A program made the translations under genes and the position numbers. 64,000 bases of DNA from Aspidiotus rigidus. Lineage: Eukaryota > Arthropoda > Insecta > Hemiptera > Diaspididae. The stretch is from NCBI GenBank assembly GCA_035079385.1, contig JAVHKY010000004.1, positions 12,617,001-12,681,000 on the forward strand. Direction: 5' to 3'. The notes under the pieces were generated by a model, which worked only from the letters and a program-made list of their open reading frames with translations, had not been told where the DNA came from and searched no databases. Positions 45,235 through 56,499 of the stretch are shown here, piece after piece (positions within the stretch are counted from its first letter, which is position 1; the number at the start of each line of letters is the position of its first letter).

Positions 45235-47870
45235 CCAAATGGCATTTTACTAGGAAAAAATTGGAGACAAAGGTTTTATTGCTGAAATGTGTTCGTCTAG
45301 ATGCCCTGAACATACCCTGAAAGTTTACCTACCCCAGCCTCCTGGCAAACCACAGAGGGGGCGGAACATCTCCCAAATTTTAGTTTTTTACGATTATCTT
45401 GGAAAGTAAGCCGCCTATGAAAAAATTACAAGACACCAAAAGTGTTCCTTATAAAATTTCCTACCAGGTAGTGTCACATTTTTTCGCCCCCATAGCCATG
45501 AAAGTCCACCCATTTCGGATTTTCAGTTTTTCGCGAATATCTCGGAAACTAAGCCGCCTATGAAAAAATTACAAGACACCAAAAGTGTTCCTTATAAAAT
45601 TTCCTACCAGGTAGTGTCACATTTTTTCGCCCCCAGAGCCATGAAAGTCCACCCATTTCGGATTTTCAGTTTTAATATCTCGGAAACTAAGCCACCTATG
45701 AAAAAATTACAAGACACCAAAAGTGTTCCTTATAAAATTTCCTACCAGGTAGTGTCATATTTTTTCGCCCCCAGAGCCATGAAAGTCCACCCATTTCGGA
45801 TTTTCAGTTTTTCGCGAATATCTCGGAAACTAAGCCACCTATGAAAAAATTACAAGACACCAAGAGTGTACCTTATAAAATTTCCTACCAGGTAGTGTCA
45901 CATTTTTCCGCCCCCAGAGCCATGAAAGTCCACAGGGGGCCGAAACCATTTCGGATTTTTAGTTTTTCGCGATTATCTGGGAAACTAAGCCGTATATGAA
46001 ACAATTACAAGACACCAAACGTATTCCTTATAAAATGTTCTACCAAGTAGTGTCAAATTTTTCCGCCCCAAAAGCCATAAAAGTCCACAAAGGGCCGAAA
46101 CAATTTCGGAATTTCAGTTTTTAGCGGGGAACCCACTATCCCTTTTGATAGGGGTACTTTCAGGAAATTTTCGTCTGCGAGTGAGATTGATGACGGCAGG
46201 GAGAGGGGAGGGGGACTTGGAAAATTTTGACCCACGACCTATATATTATAGGAGGGGGATTTGGAAAAAATATATGGCTAAAGGGTCGAAATTTTTCAAA
46301 ATCCCCCTCTCATCATATATGGCTATAGCGTAAGGCGCACGGCACAAGGCAAACTTTTCAAAAAAAAAAAACATAAAATGGATTCGTTGTTAAAATTTCC
46401 ACTGTTCAGCTGTATATGACAGGAGGCGGACTTGGAAAAATGACAGCTTCCATGAAATTGCAGCGCGTTCAAGTTGTCACGTCATCATTTTCGAGACTTA
46501 GAAAAACTTCAGGCTCTAAGATTTATATGATAGGAGAGAGACTCGGGACATCGGTGCAATGGCATCTAATTTTTTGCGATTATCTCGGAAAATAAGACAT
46601 TTATGAAAAAAATTACAAAACACAAAAATTATTCCTCCTAAAATTTCCTATCAATTGACACAAAATTTCACCGCCCCAAACTTGTGGTAATAGGTCCACA
46701 AAAGAGGGACCACATTTTTTAACATTTTGGTTTTTCCCAATTATCTCGAAAAATACGCTCTTTATGAAAATATTACACGACACAAAAATTATTCTCCATA
46801 AAATTTTCTATCAACTAATGCCCATTTTTACCACTCTCAAACATCCGTAAATCCGTCCAAAGGGGGTCAAAACGTCTTCGAAATATTCGTTTTTCTCAAT
46901 TATTTCGGAAAATACACGGTTTAGGAAAAAATTACAAGTGACCATAATCATTTCTTATACAATTTCCCATCAAATGATGCCAAATTTGACTCCCCCCTCC
47001 CGACCTCGGGAGTTCCACAAGGGGCCAGAATGTCTTTTCTTTCGTATTGTTGCATTTATTTTGGTAAATATGTTGTTCGTGGAATGATGACGACATACGT
47101 GAATTATTGGTTATAATATTATTTTTCAAATAATGATATTACATTTTCAGTCCTTTCCCCTCAAATTTGCACGGAAGAATGAAGCGTAATACGCTGAAAA
47201 ATTTCTAATAGTTGACCACACCTTACATATTAGTATACATGAAAAATAGATGTAAGAATATGCTTGCATATTCGGCATATTCTTGCATGCTGGCTACTCG
47301 CAGACAAAATACCTAATTTCCTTCTTCAGAATGACGAAATAATTGCAACAATACGAAAAAAGAAGACGTTCTGGCCTCTTGTGAAACTCCTGAGATGGTG
47401 CGTATTTTTCGAAATACTTGGGAAAAACAGAAATGTTAAAAAACGTGGTCTCTCGCTTACCACAAGTTGGGGCCCGTGAAATTTGGTGCCAATTGATAGG
47501 AAATTTTACGAGGAATAATTTTTGTGCGTTGTAATTGTTTCATATACGGCTTAGTTTCCGAGACAATCGCGGAAAACCGAAAATCCGAAATGGTTTCGGC
47601 TCCCTGTGGACTTTCATGGCTATGGGGGCGGAAAAATGTGACACCACATGGTAGGAAATTAAATAAGGAACACTTTTGGTGTCTTGTAATTTTTTCATAG
47701 GCGGCTTATTTTCCAAGATAATCGTAAAAAACTAAAATTTAGGAGACGTTCCGGACCTCTCGGTGGTTTGCCAGGGGGCTGGGGGCAGTGAACTTTCAGG
47801 GTATGTTAAAGACATTTCAGCAATAAAACCTTGGTCTCCAATATTTTCTGAGTAGCCCTCTTTTTTCATC
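45235..47870. repeat. Tandem-plus-inverted 140-bp repeat domain
   Basis: Five tandem units start near 45418, 45561, 45699, 45842 and 45997 (steps of 143, 138, 143 and 155). Each contains TGAAAAAATTACAAGACACC, TTTCCTACCAGGTAGTGTCA and CATGAAAGTCCACCCATTTC. More diverged units run to 47130. From about 47330 to 47870 the same sequence runs in reverse, so the whole is a large foldback: GGCCAGAATGTCTTTTCTTT at 47030 is answered near 47360-47380. No protein is encoded. A satellite segment (46127-46570) is embedded. Confidence 0.8.
46126..46570. repeat. 45-bp satellite cluster with AGCGGGGAACCC end
   Basis: Begins AGCGGGGAACCCACTATCC, the same end as the TIR element at 27791-28241, and contains diverged units with ATATATTATAGGAGGGGGA and TCATATATGGCTATAG. 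It interrupts the 140-bp repeat domain, so it appears to be a later insertion. The opposite end is not clear. Confidence 0.5.
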
Positions 47871-47899
47871 TAATTGTTCTGTACTAGTTATGGTTCAAA

Positions 47900-49995
47900 C
47901 TTACTGATGGCTAATTCAAGGGCGAAAAAAAAAAGATTAAAGAAATTTATAGAATTGATTCGGTTCTCAAGTTTACGGTCGGACATATCGAAGAAAAGCT
48001 CCACAATACTTGAAAAAGTAAACCCCCCAATAATGCCGACACCCTTGCAAACGTCGTCGCTGACTTAGCTGTCAAGATCGGTCCTCGAGTTAATACTCAA
48101 AAAACGTGTGCTGATTTGGTCCGTAACATTCCACTTCCGTGCATGAATGGCACTGTGAGGGAGGTGATCAAGGGTTTGAGGAGGAAGCTCAAGGAGGAGG
48201 ATTCATTGCTCACGAAGGCTGATAAAGGGAATTCTATAGTCGTTATGGAGAAGTCAACCTACGTTACCAAAGTTGAAGAAGTGCTTCACCAGTGTAGGGC
48301 CATTGAAAATACTGACTTCAATTTCCCTAAGTACGTTAAAGAGGTTAGGAAGGTTATTAATGAGAGTTCTGTTCTAATAAGCAAACCCTCGACTAAAAAA
48401 TGCCTGCTTGAACCGAATCTGCCTAAGATACACAAAAAGGATACTCCGATGCGTCCTGTTGTGTCTTATGTCTCCTCCCTCGCTTACTCTCTCGCTAAAT
48501 ACTTGGATAGATGGTTTAAATCTCGCATTGAGTACGAGTCTACTTACTCGATTAAAAATTCTGTTTCCTTAGCCGATAAACCTAAAGACCATGTACTTCC
48601 TCCGGGTACCACTCTATGCTCTTTTGACCTTGTCGGCTTGTTCCCCAACATACCGAGAACTATCGCCATGCAACATATGGGTGACCTCCTCGTTCGTTTT
48701 AATACTCCTCATGAAGAGTTGCAAGAATTCTTTAATTTACTTAATGTATGTTGGTCCCCCAATTTTTGATAGTTTAATGGGAAATTCTACGAGTTCCCAG
48801 AGGAGGTTGGCATTCCTATCGGATCCCCTTTAGGTTCCCTCGTGTCGGAGATCTTCATGTCCAAATTTGAGGCTGACCTCTTCACTTCAGGCCAATTATT
48901 GCTGGATTACATCCATTATTGGTACAGGTATGTAGATGACGTTCTATGTGCGTGGACCGGTCCTCAAGATCTCCTTGGTGAGTTTCTTAAGTATCTTAAT
49001 GTTCAATATCTCTCCATCAAATTTACCTTAGAGGTTGGAGGTCCAAATATCAACTTCTTGGATCTCATCATCTCAGTTAGAGATGGAGTCCACGAGTTTT
49101 CAATATATAGAAAAGATACTTCGACCGACATTGACGTCCACGGCTCGTCATTCTGCCCTGTTTCCCACAAGTTCGCGGCGTTTAATAGCTTTATCCATCG
49201 GCTAACCCGCATCCCGCTGAACCAGGCAGCTTTCCAAAAAGAACTCAATATTATAAAATACTTGGCTAGAGTGAATGGGGTCAACGTGGACATTGACCTT
49301 ATGGTCCGGAGGAAGATCACGTGGAATTGCCTTGATTCAACTACTTCCCTCCCCCGCGACTCTTCAGTCGATAGCAGGACCCGTTTCATTAAACTCCTCT
49401 TCTTGGGTAAATTTTCTTCGAAATTGAGTCGCACCCTCCGCCCCTTCGGTTTCCGTCCGGTATTTTATAATCCTACGACAGTTAAAGGGCTACTATTCAG
49501 GTCAAAGGACCCTACCCCGCCCCTTGAAAAGAGCGGAGTTTATAGCATAGCTTTTAGGGACTGTAATGGGATGTATGTAGGCGAGACTAGTCGTCCAATT
49601 AAAATTAGAGTGGCTGAACACCTAAAAGATTGGGAAAAAAGGCATTTGGGCGAATCCGCATTTGCTGGCCACCTTATAACTAGTGGTCGTGGTTTCAGGG
49701 GGGGTCAGAAACCTTCCTCCACAGAGAGAAGGCTTACTTCACACGCCGTGCTCTGGAAAACATTGAAATTATTCGTCATCTTAATAGCGATGATATAAAT
49801 CTACTCAACAGGTACATTCCGGACGAAGGGTTGGTCGCGCTAGTTCACTCACAGTCTCATACTCCGCTAGTTCAATCATTATTTCTTCTCCTCCGTCGTT
49901 GTGATTGTTCTCTTTTCTCATCTCGTCGAGTCGCTTTTTATCTATGCTTCAGAATGGTTGTTTAACCGAAAGCGCGCTTGCGGCTTCCTTTATTG
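47900..49995 (+). pseudogene. Penelope-like element, nearly full length, two stops and one frameshift
   Basis: The most complete PLE here. Frame 48116-48769 gives TKADKGNSIVVMEKSTY (N-terminal), LPKIHKKDTPMRPVVSYVSS and CSFDLVGLFPNIPR. Two adjacent stops, TGA TAG (48767-48772), follow. The same frame then continues: [64 protein letters not shown] and the GIY-YIG domain GVYSIAFRDCNGMYVGETSR with ESAFAGHL. A frameshift near 49700 displaces the tail (RALENIEIIRHLNSDDINLL). A frameshift near 48040 lies in the N-terminal part. Catalytic Asp residues and YVGETSR are intact, so decay is recent. The 3' UTR is split by the insertion at 49996, with a matching remainder near 54580-54645. Confidence 0.9.
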
Positions 49996-50139
49996 ACATG
50001 TTCCATGTCTTTTCTCTCGCCAGACCCCGATTTTGAAACTCGCGAGTACACCCCCCCCTCCCCCCCCCCCGTCAAGAGAAATCTCTACCCAGCGGGTGAT
50101 TCAGAAATTCGCGAGTACACCCCGCGTAATAATAATAAT

Positions 50140-50385
50140 CAATAATAAATAAATAAATAATTAAATAATTAAATAATTATTTAATTAAATAATTAAATAA
50201 TTAAATAATTATTTAATTAAATAATTAAATAATTAAATAATTATTTAATTAAATAATTAAATAATCAAATAATTATTTAATTAAATAATTAAATAATTAA
50301 ATAAATAAATAAATAAATAATTAAATAATTAAATAATTAAATAATTAAATAAATAAATAATTAAATAAATAAATAAATAAATAGT
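50140..50385. repeat. AATAA/ATTAA microsatellite
   Basis: Uninterrupted combinations of AATAAATAAT and TTAAATAATTAAAT. Similar tracts at 24300-24770, 51635-51800, 52205-52340 and 52675-52710. Confidence 0.9.
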
Positions 50386-50387
50386 CG

Positions 50388-51345
50388 AAATTTTTCTAAT
50401 CCCCCTTCTATCATATATAGCTCGAGAGTCGAAATTTTTCTAAGTCCCTATCATATATGGCTGGAGAGTCGAAATTTTCCAAGTCCCTCTCCTATCATAT
50501 ATGGCTCGAGAGTCGAAATTTTTCCAAGTCCCCCTTCTATCATATATGGCTTGAGAGTCGAAATTTTTCTAAGTCCCTATCATATATGGCTTGAGAGTCG
50601 AAATTTTTCTAAGTCCCTCTCCTATCATATATGGCTCGAGAGTCGAAATTTTTCTAAGTCCCTCTCCTATCATATATGGCTCGAGAGTCGAAATTTTTCT
50701 AAGTCCCCCTTCTATCATATATGGCTCGAGAGTCGAAATTTTTCCAAGTCCCCCTTCTATCATATATGGCTCGAGAGTCGAAATTCTTCCAAGTCCCTCT
50801 CCTATCATATATGGCTTGAGAGTAAGTCCCCCTTGTATCATATATGGAGTCGAAATTTTTCCAAGTCCCCCTTCTATCATATATGGCTCGAGAGCCGAAA
50901 TTCTTCCAAGTCCCTCTCCTATCATATATGGCTCGAGAGTCTAAATTTTTCTAAGTCCCCCTTCTTATATGGCTTGAGAGTCGATATTTTTCTAAGTCCC
51001 TATCATCTATGGCTTGAGAGTCGAAATTTTTCTAAGTCCCCCTTCTTATATGTCTTGAGAGTCGAAATTTTTCTAAGTCCCTCTCCTATCATATATGGCT
51101 CGAGAGTCGAAATTTTTCCAAGTCCCTCTCCTATCATATATGGCTCGAGAGTCGAAATTTTTCTAAGTCCCCCTTGTATCATATATGGCTCGAGAGTCGA
51201 AATTCTTCCAAGTCCCTCTCCTATCATATATGGCTTGAGAGTCGAAATTTTTCTAAGTCCCCCTTGTATCATATATGGCTCGAGAGTCGAAATTCTTCCA
51301 AGTCCCTCTCCTATCATATATGGCTGGATAGTCGAAATTTTTCCA
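50388..51345. repeat. 45-bp minisatellite array (~20 units)
   Basis: The unit contains TCGAAATTTTTCTAAGTCCC, then TCTCCTATCATATATGGCTC and GAGAG. Most units are 45 bp, with some truncated (for example near 50455, 50820, 50960 and 51030). Because 45 is a multiple of 3 and the unit lacks stops in several frames, long open frames appear on both strands (repeat HIWLESRNFSKS on plus, ISTLEPYMIGEGL on minus). These are artefacts of periodicity, with no sign of codon selection. Confidence 0.92.
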
Positions 51346-51349
51346 AGTC

Positions 51350-52215
51350 CCCTAGACTTGAATTGTCTCATACCGTTCCAATACAACAGCGAGACAGGGG
51401 GCGAACGAGCGGAGCGAGTTCGCGCTACCTCATATTTCTCAAAAAAGACTGGAATTTTCTCATACCATTCCAATACAACAACGAGATCACTCATTTGCCC
51501 CACCGAAAGTTGATACCTCAAAATATAGAACACCCATAATTACCTCAAAATATTTCTCATACAAGACTTATACGACGCCAAGATAGGTAAAGGGGTAAAC
51601 GAATAATATCTCACGAACACTTGACCTAGTAGAAGAATTAATAATAAATAAATAAATAAATAAATAAATAGATGAATAAATAAATAAATAAATAATATTG
51701 AATAATTAAATAATGAAATAATAAAATAATTGAATAATTAAATAATTAAACAATTAAATAAATAAATAATTAAATAATTAAATAATTAAATAAATAAAGG
51801 CTGAATAGTCGAAATTTTTCCAAGTCCCCTAGACTTGAATTGTCTCACACCATTCCAATACAACAGCGAGACAGGGGGAGAACGAGCGGAGCGAGTTCGC
51901 GCTACCTCATATTTCTCATAGAAGACTTATTCGACGTCAAGATAGGTAAAGTTTTCCAAGTCCCTCTTCCTATCATATATGGCTGGATAGTCGAAATTTT
52001 TCCAAGTCCCCTAGACTTGAATTGTCTCATACCATTCCAATACAACAGCGAGATCGCTCGTTCGCTCCACCGAAAGTTGATACCTCAAAATATAGAACAC
52101 CCATAATTACCTCAAAATATTTCTCATACAAGACTTATACGACGCCAAGATAGGTAAAGGGGTAAACGAATAATATCTCAGGAACACTTGACCTAGTACA
52201 AGAATTAATAAGAAA

Positions 52216-52259
<44 letters not shown>

Positions 52260-52500
52260 ATTCAATAATTAAATAATTAAATAATTAAATAATTGAATAA
52301 TTAAATAATTGAATAATTAAATAATTAAATAAATAAAGGCTGGATAGTCGAAATTTTTCCAACTCCCCTAGACTTGAATTGTCACATACCATTCCAATAC
52401 AACAGCGAGACAGGGGGCGAACGAGCGGAGCGAGTTCGCGCTACCTCGTATTTCTCATAGAAGACTTATACGACGGCAAGATAGGTAAGGGGTAAACGAA
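51350..52500. repeat. Repeats of a ~290-bp module
   Basis: A module of CCTAGACTTGAATTGTCTCA, CATTCCAATACAACAGCGAG, TACCTCAAAATATAGAACAC, TACAAGACTTATACGACG and CTTGACCTAGTAGAAG recurs at about 51350, 51828, 52010 and 52370, with its right half again at 54255. Two forms occur: one with CGAACGAGCGGAGCGAGTTC, one with GATCGCTCGTTCG. The short copy at 24815-25015 has one module. Confidence 0.8.
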
Positions 52501-53269
52501 TTTCTTAAATTACGCTCTTTGGACAGGTAATAGGGTGGGATTGAAAGATGATCGATGCCGCCTGTGCACTGACCACACTTCTTCGCATTCTGATTTCTCT
52601 ACGCTTCGTACCAGCGATCGTTTTTCTCAAAACGCGTTTTTTCGAGATACGCCCTTCTTGATAAGAAGGCTTCAATTAAATAATTAAATAATTTAAATAA
52701 TTAAATAATTAGTCCGAGAGTCTGTGCGTCCGTGCAAGCGTGCGTCCGTGCATATCTCTACCCCGTGGGTGATTCAGAAATTCGCGAGTACACCCCGTGT
52801 GCTTAAATAATTAAATAAATAAATAATCAAATAACCGCGAGTTCGCCTCACGAAAGGTGATACCTCAAAATATTTCTCATAAAGGCGATACCTCATATTT
52901 CTCATAGAAGACTTGAATTTTCTCACACCATTCCAATAGAACAGCGAGACAGGGGGAGAACGGTGATACCTCAAAATATACAAAAGGTCGCTCCGCTCGT
53001 TCGCCCCACGAAAGGTGATACCTCACAATATTTCTCATATAAATGCGACACCTCATATTTCTCATAGGAGACTTGAATTCTCTTTCGGCATTTCTCTTAT
53101 AAGCTTCTACATTTTTGTACGTAATGTGTGACAAATCACGACGATCAACGATTTTAATTTACATTTCCTTGGAAATGAACGACATCAAGACGGAGACAGT
53201 ATTCTTCTAAAAATATCATTGCAATAAAAAACTTTATTGCAGTTCTTACAATATTTTATTAATCAGCGA

Positions 53270-53580
53270 CATTTTGGAGCATTAGTTGAATCCGAGAAGC
53301 CAAATGTGATCGGTGGTACAGGAAGCTATCGAGGCTCGATTGATGGGCGATGATTCTTTCCGGAAATGTCCATTTGTGAAAATGTGAGAGAATTGGATGG
53401 CTTCGAAGTATTCTGGACATAAACGTTGTTTTCTTACAAATTGGTTCCTGGCTTCGGTCGATAAGCTGAGGAATTTTCGACAGCAATACAAAGTTTGCGC
53501 GTTGTCGCCATAGAAGTAGCATTGGCGTTTCCTTTCGTTTGAATTTGATGCAGTCATAATGCCTCCATTACTATACAAAT
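53270..53580 (-). pseudogene. BEL/Pao-type gag zinc-knuckle fragment
   Basis: The minus-strand frame contains CYFYGDNAQTLYCCRKFLSL, then STEARNQFVRKQRLCPEYFE. This resembles the CxxC..H....C..F..L....R...V....LC..C spacer of BEL/Pao gag proteins. One knuckle Cys is replaced (CYFY) and the His positions are decayed. No LTR or pol found, and it sits inside the long satellite element, so it is a captured or inserted remnant. Confidence 0.5.
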
Positions 53581-54544
53581 TCTTGCATCCTTCGGAATCT
53601 GCAGCACACTCGCGACCGGGTCTTCATAAGTGATGAGACTCTCGCGCAGATTAAACAACTCCGTGGATCCTTCATTGACAGCGTTCACCGGCACTGGTGT
53701 CACCAAGAAATTACGCACCCGCGAGTTCACCCCACGAAAGGTGATACCTCAAAAAAGCCTTCGCAGCGCGAAAGCAAAACCGACTTTTGTATCTTATTTT
53801 TGTACATCTCTATTTCTTTTAGTTTCCATTTTGTTCATTATTGGCTGGCCTACATTATATTTCACTTATAGTCGTTTTCGTTAATAACGACAATAATGAC
53901 GTCGTTTTCCGATAGAAATTCATTTTCAAAACTTGCCAACCATTATTTTTTATTCAATCTCGTGTACTGATAATACACAACTTACAACCCCCTCCCCTTC
54001 TGAGAAAGAAACACTTTTCGCGCACAAGTCAGTAACACTCGTCATTTTCCATAGCAACATTCATTCCTTTAACGCCGGATGGTTAACGAACTGACGTTCA
54101 ACTTACCCCGCTCCGAATTTTTCTAAATTAAAATCGAAAAATCTCTAATTCTATCAATCCGATTATCAAAAAAATAACCCTATTCCATACAGCAAATATA
54201 AAACTTCAATTATTCTCAATTTCATATAAATCGACCCAATACCAACCGAGAATACAAGACTTATACGACGCCAAGATAGGTAAGGGGGTAAACGAATAAT
54301 ATCTCACGAACACTTGACCTAGTAGAAGCCTAGACTAAAATATTTCAAGATGACTGATAAAATATAAAAGACATGGAACATGATCTTCATTTATTTGGCT
54401 ATGCCAGAAAATTTTTTTCCTTTTTTCCTTTTATTTTTTTAAATGCGAATTACCAGAAGAAAAAAGGAAGAAAATCGCCCCTCGGGTGCGATATATTTAT
54501 CGGCTTTTTCTTGACTTTTCTTCGTCCATTTACAGCGCGGCGCG

Positions 54545-54650
54545 TCAAAGATATTCGCGTCTATTTCATTTACATTATTATTTTTTATTTTCTGCGGTTC
54601 TTGCAAATTGCCCTCCAGTTTACTTTTTCAAGTATTGTGGAGCTTTTCTT
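54545..54650 (+). pseudogene. Possible displaced 3' end of the PLE at 47900-49995
   Basis: TCTGCGGTTCTTGCAAATTG followed by CCAGTTTACTTTTTCAAGTA resembles the PLE 3' UTR block at 41640-41690 (GTGCGGTCTTTTGCATCTTC, then CCTGTTACTCCTTTGAGTAT). It occurs exactly where that UTR should resume after the insertion. Confidence 0.5.
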
Positions 54651-55029
54651 CGATGAAACAAATTTATTAAGTACTTAGCATCGGCGATTATTATTTGATG
54701 AATGTTGAAAAATTTCATCAATTATACGAAAAATTCTGGGGGTCATATATAATTACAGCTGTTTTTATCATATTACATGCAACATATACACTTAGAAATT
54801 ATTAAATATAAGATCACACAAAGTCTTTTAACAATGGCTATTGTTTTCTCAATATTGTACATGTACTTAAGGGGTACGATGACGAGTACCAGGGAACTTC
54901 GAGATTTATACGGTTATGCCTTCGGTGACAGTAGGCAAAATTTCTTGCTCGTGCGTCAACCTGCGGTATTGTAACGAAATTTAGCACCGCCAGGACTAAT
55001 AGCCAAAATAAGAACATAATCATATTTTC

Positions 55030-56002
55030 TCAGCACGATCTTCCCGTCGACCGGCAGCCGGGCGTTCAGCCGAGCGGAGGCTGGCGGCTAGCCGGTAATA
55101 ACAAGTCTGCGCGTAACGTAACGTAACGTTGGGAAGGCAACGCAAACCACGTCAGTCGCGACACTATTACGCACTCACACGAGCGCACCGCAGCCCATAG
55201 TTAAACTTGTAGGCACTTGTATGCCGTACACGCTATGTCGTTGTACGACGTGTACACGTTTCGGTAGGTTTGGAGGTCGTGAACGAGAACGTTAACGTTA
55301 TCTATAGAAGTAAAGCCGAAAGTTTATTGGCCTCAACGCAGTCACAAGTTAACAAAAGCTGCGTAGCGAGGAACGTGTTCTGTGAATTCGGCAAAATTTG
55401 CAGCCGATTTCCGAGCCGGACACACCTTGTTTTCTTTTTCGAAATTCTCTTTTCGCGTTGGACATATGCGAGTCTTGTGGAAAAAGAAACCGGTAAATTT
55501 CGCAAAATTATTCATTATTTTCCCGAATTACATTCGCGTTTCTCGTGATTCGTTTTGCTCGTCGTAACCGTATTGTATAAAAATTGTGAATCTGGCATCG
55601 ACGAAATGAGATGCAAAAATCTGGGCTCGTGCACACGAGTCTTACCGTCAATATGTTGATCTGGATTTCACAGGTAGATAGTCGTAACTTCGGTAAATTT
55701 ATGTGTCTGTCTATTCTTCTGAAATTCTGTACGTTACACGCGTAGGTTGTATGGAATATATACGTTTTAATTATATTGGTGAAAAAGTTCAGCGCGGGCC
55801 GAGGCTATATCAGAGCGATGTGAATTCATTAAACGAATACAAGCTGCAAGTGTACCGGAACATGTCGATAAGTGTAATGTTGATATAATATCGTTAGACT
55901 TAACGTACATGTTTCTATGTAACTACAGCAAAGCTACAGAAATCATATACGTGACCCGCGATACAGCTGCGATGATAGCAGATTAAATCTGGAAATCCTG
56001 AG
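55030..56002 (+). promoter_or_regulatory. CpG-rich stretch, possible promoter and first exon
   Basis: This region is much richer in CpG than the rest (for example GCGCGTAACGTAACGTAACG at 55110 and CACGAGCGCACCGCAGCCC near 55178). The enrichment continues in weaker form to about 56000, where CTGAG|GTAAGCAC gives a good donor site. No long frame or recognisable protein is present, so a non-coding first exon of a plus-strand gene lying to the right is one possibility. Confidence 0.3.
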
Positions 56003-56499
56003 GTAAGCACTCTCATTCCCGAGGATCGCGTATCTCGTGCTCGTGAAAATTTACTATGCTTTAAGCGAATTAATTATTGTCTGAATATTTTGTAGCTATA
56101 ATAGTATCAATATCTATTGTGACCCCTGAGCTCATGACCTCGCGTTGAACGCGAAAAATAGTTCACAATTGAGAAAGATGAGCAAAACCTCAAAATATAT
56201 CAATTATGAACATAAAATACTCGTAATTTATGAAGGGGTACAATAATGTAAGAAATATGAAATTTCATTTTGGTCTCTCTTTAAGAACGAAGTTTGACTT
56301 TTAAAGGACTTTTTTTGTCGAAAAACACTCGAAATTGCCTTGAAAATTATCAGAAAATTAAGAAGTAAAAAGAATAATTATAACTAATTTTACCAACTAT
56401 CGATCCTGAATGACTTTTGTAAACGATATTTTTTCTTTTACCATTAGCACTGATGTCACTCGCTAAGATTATGTATGGAGGGAAAGGGGGAGATTCTGT

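Larger units (their letters stand above)
49996..54412. mobile_element. Satellite-bearing element, long copy, inserted in a PLE 3' UTR
   Basis: Starts GACATGTTCCATGTC (49996) and ends with a GATGACTGATAAAATATAAA, AAGACATGGAACATG and GGCTATGCCAGAAAATTTTT series (54341-54412), identical in order to the short copy in the hAT at 24174-25090. Between these ends lie the CCCCGTGGGTG block, AATAA/ATTAA microsatellites, the 45-bp array, at least four copies of a roughly 290-bp module starting near GACTTGAATTGTCTCA, and a 1.7 kb region (52500-54250) with a retroviral-type gag fragment. Much larger than the short copy. Confidence 0.7.

Noticed and set aside
45560..45844. 94-aa frame with an internal peptide repeat
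   Set aside because: Two units of the 140-bp tandem repeat in one frame. The units are 138-155 bp and do not keep frame elsewhere.
50551..51533. Long open frames on both strands (320 and 176 codons) suggesting repetitive proteins
   Set aside because: They are produced by a 45-bp tandem repeat lacking stops in several frames. Both strands are open together and there is no domain, splice or codon signal.
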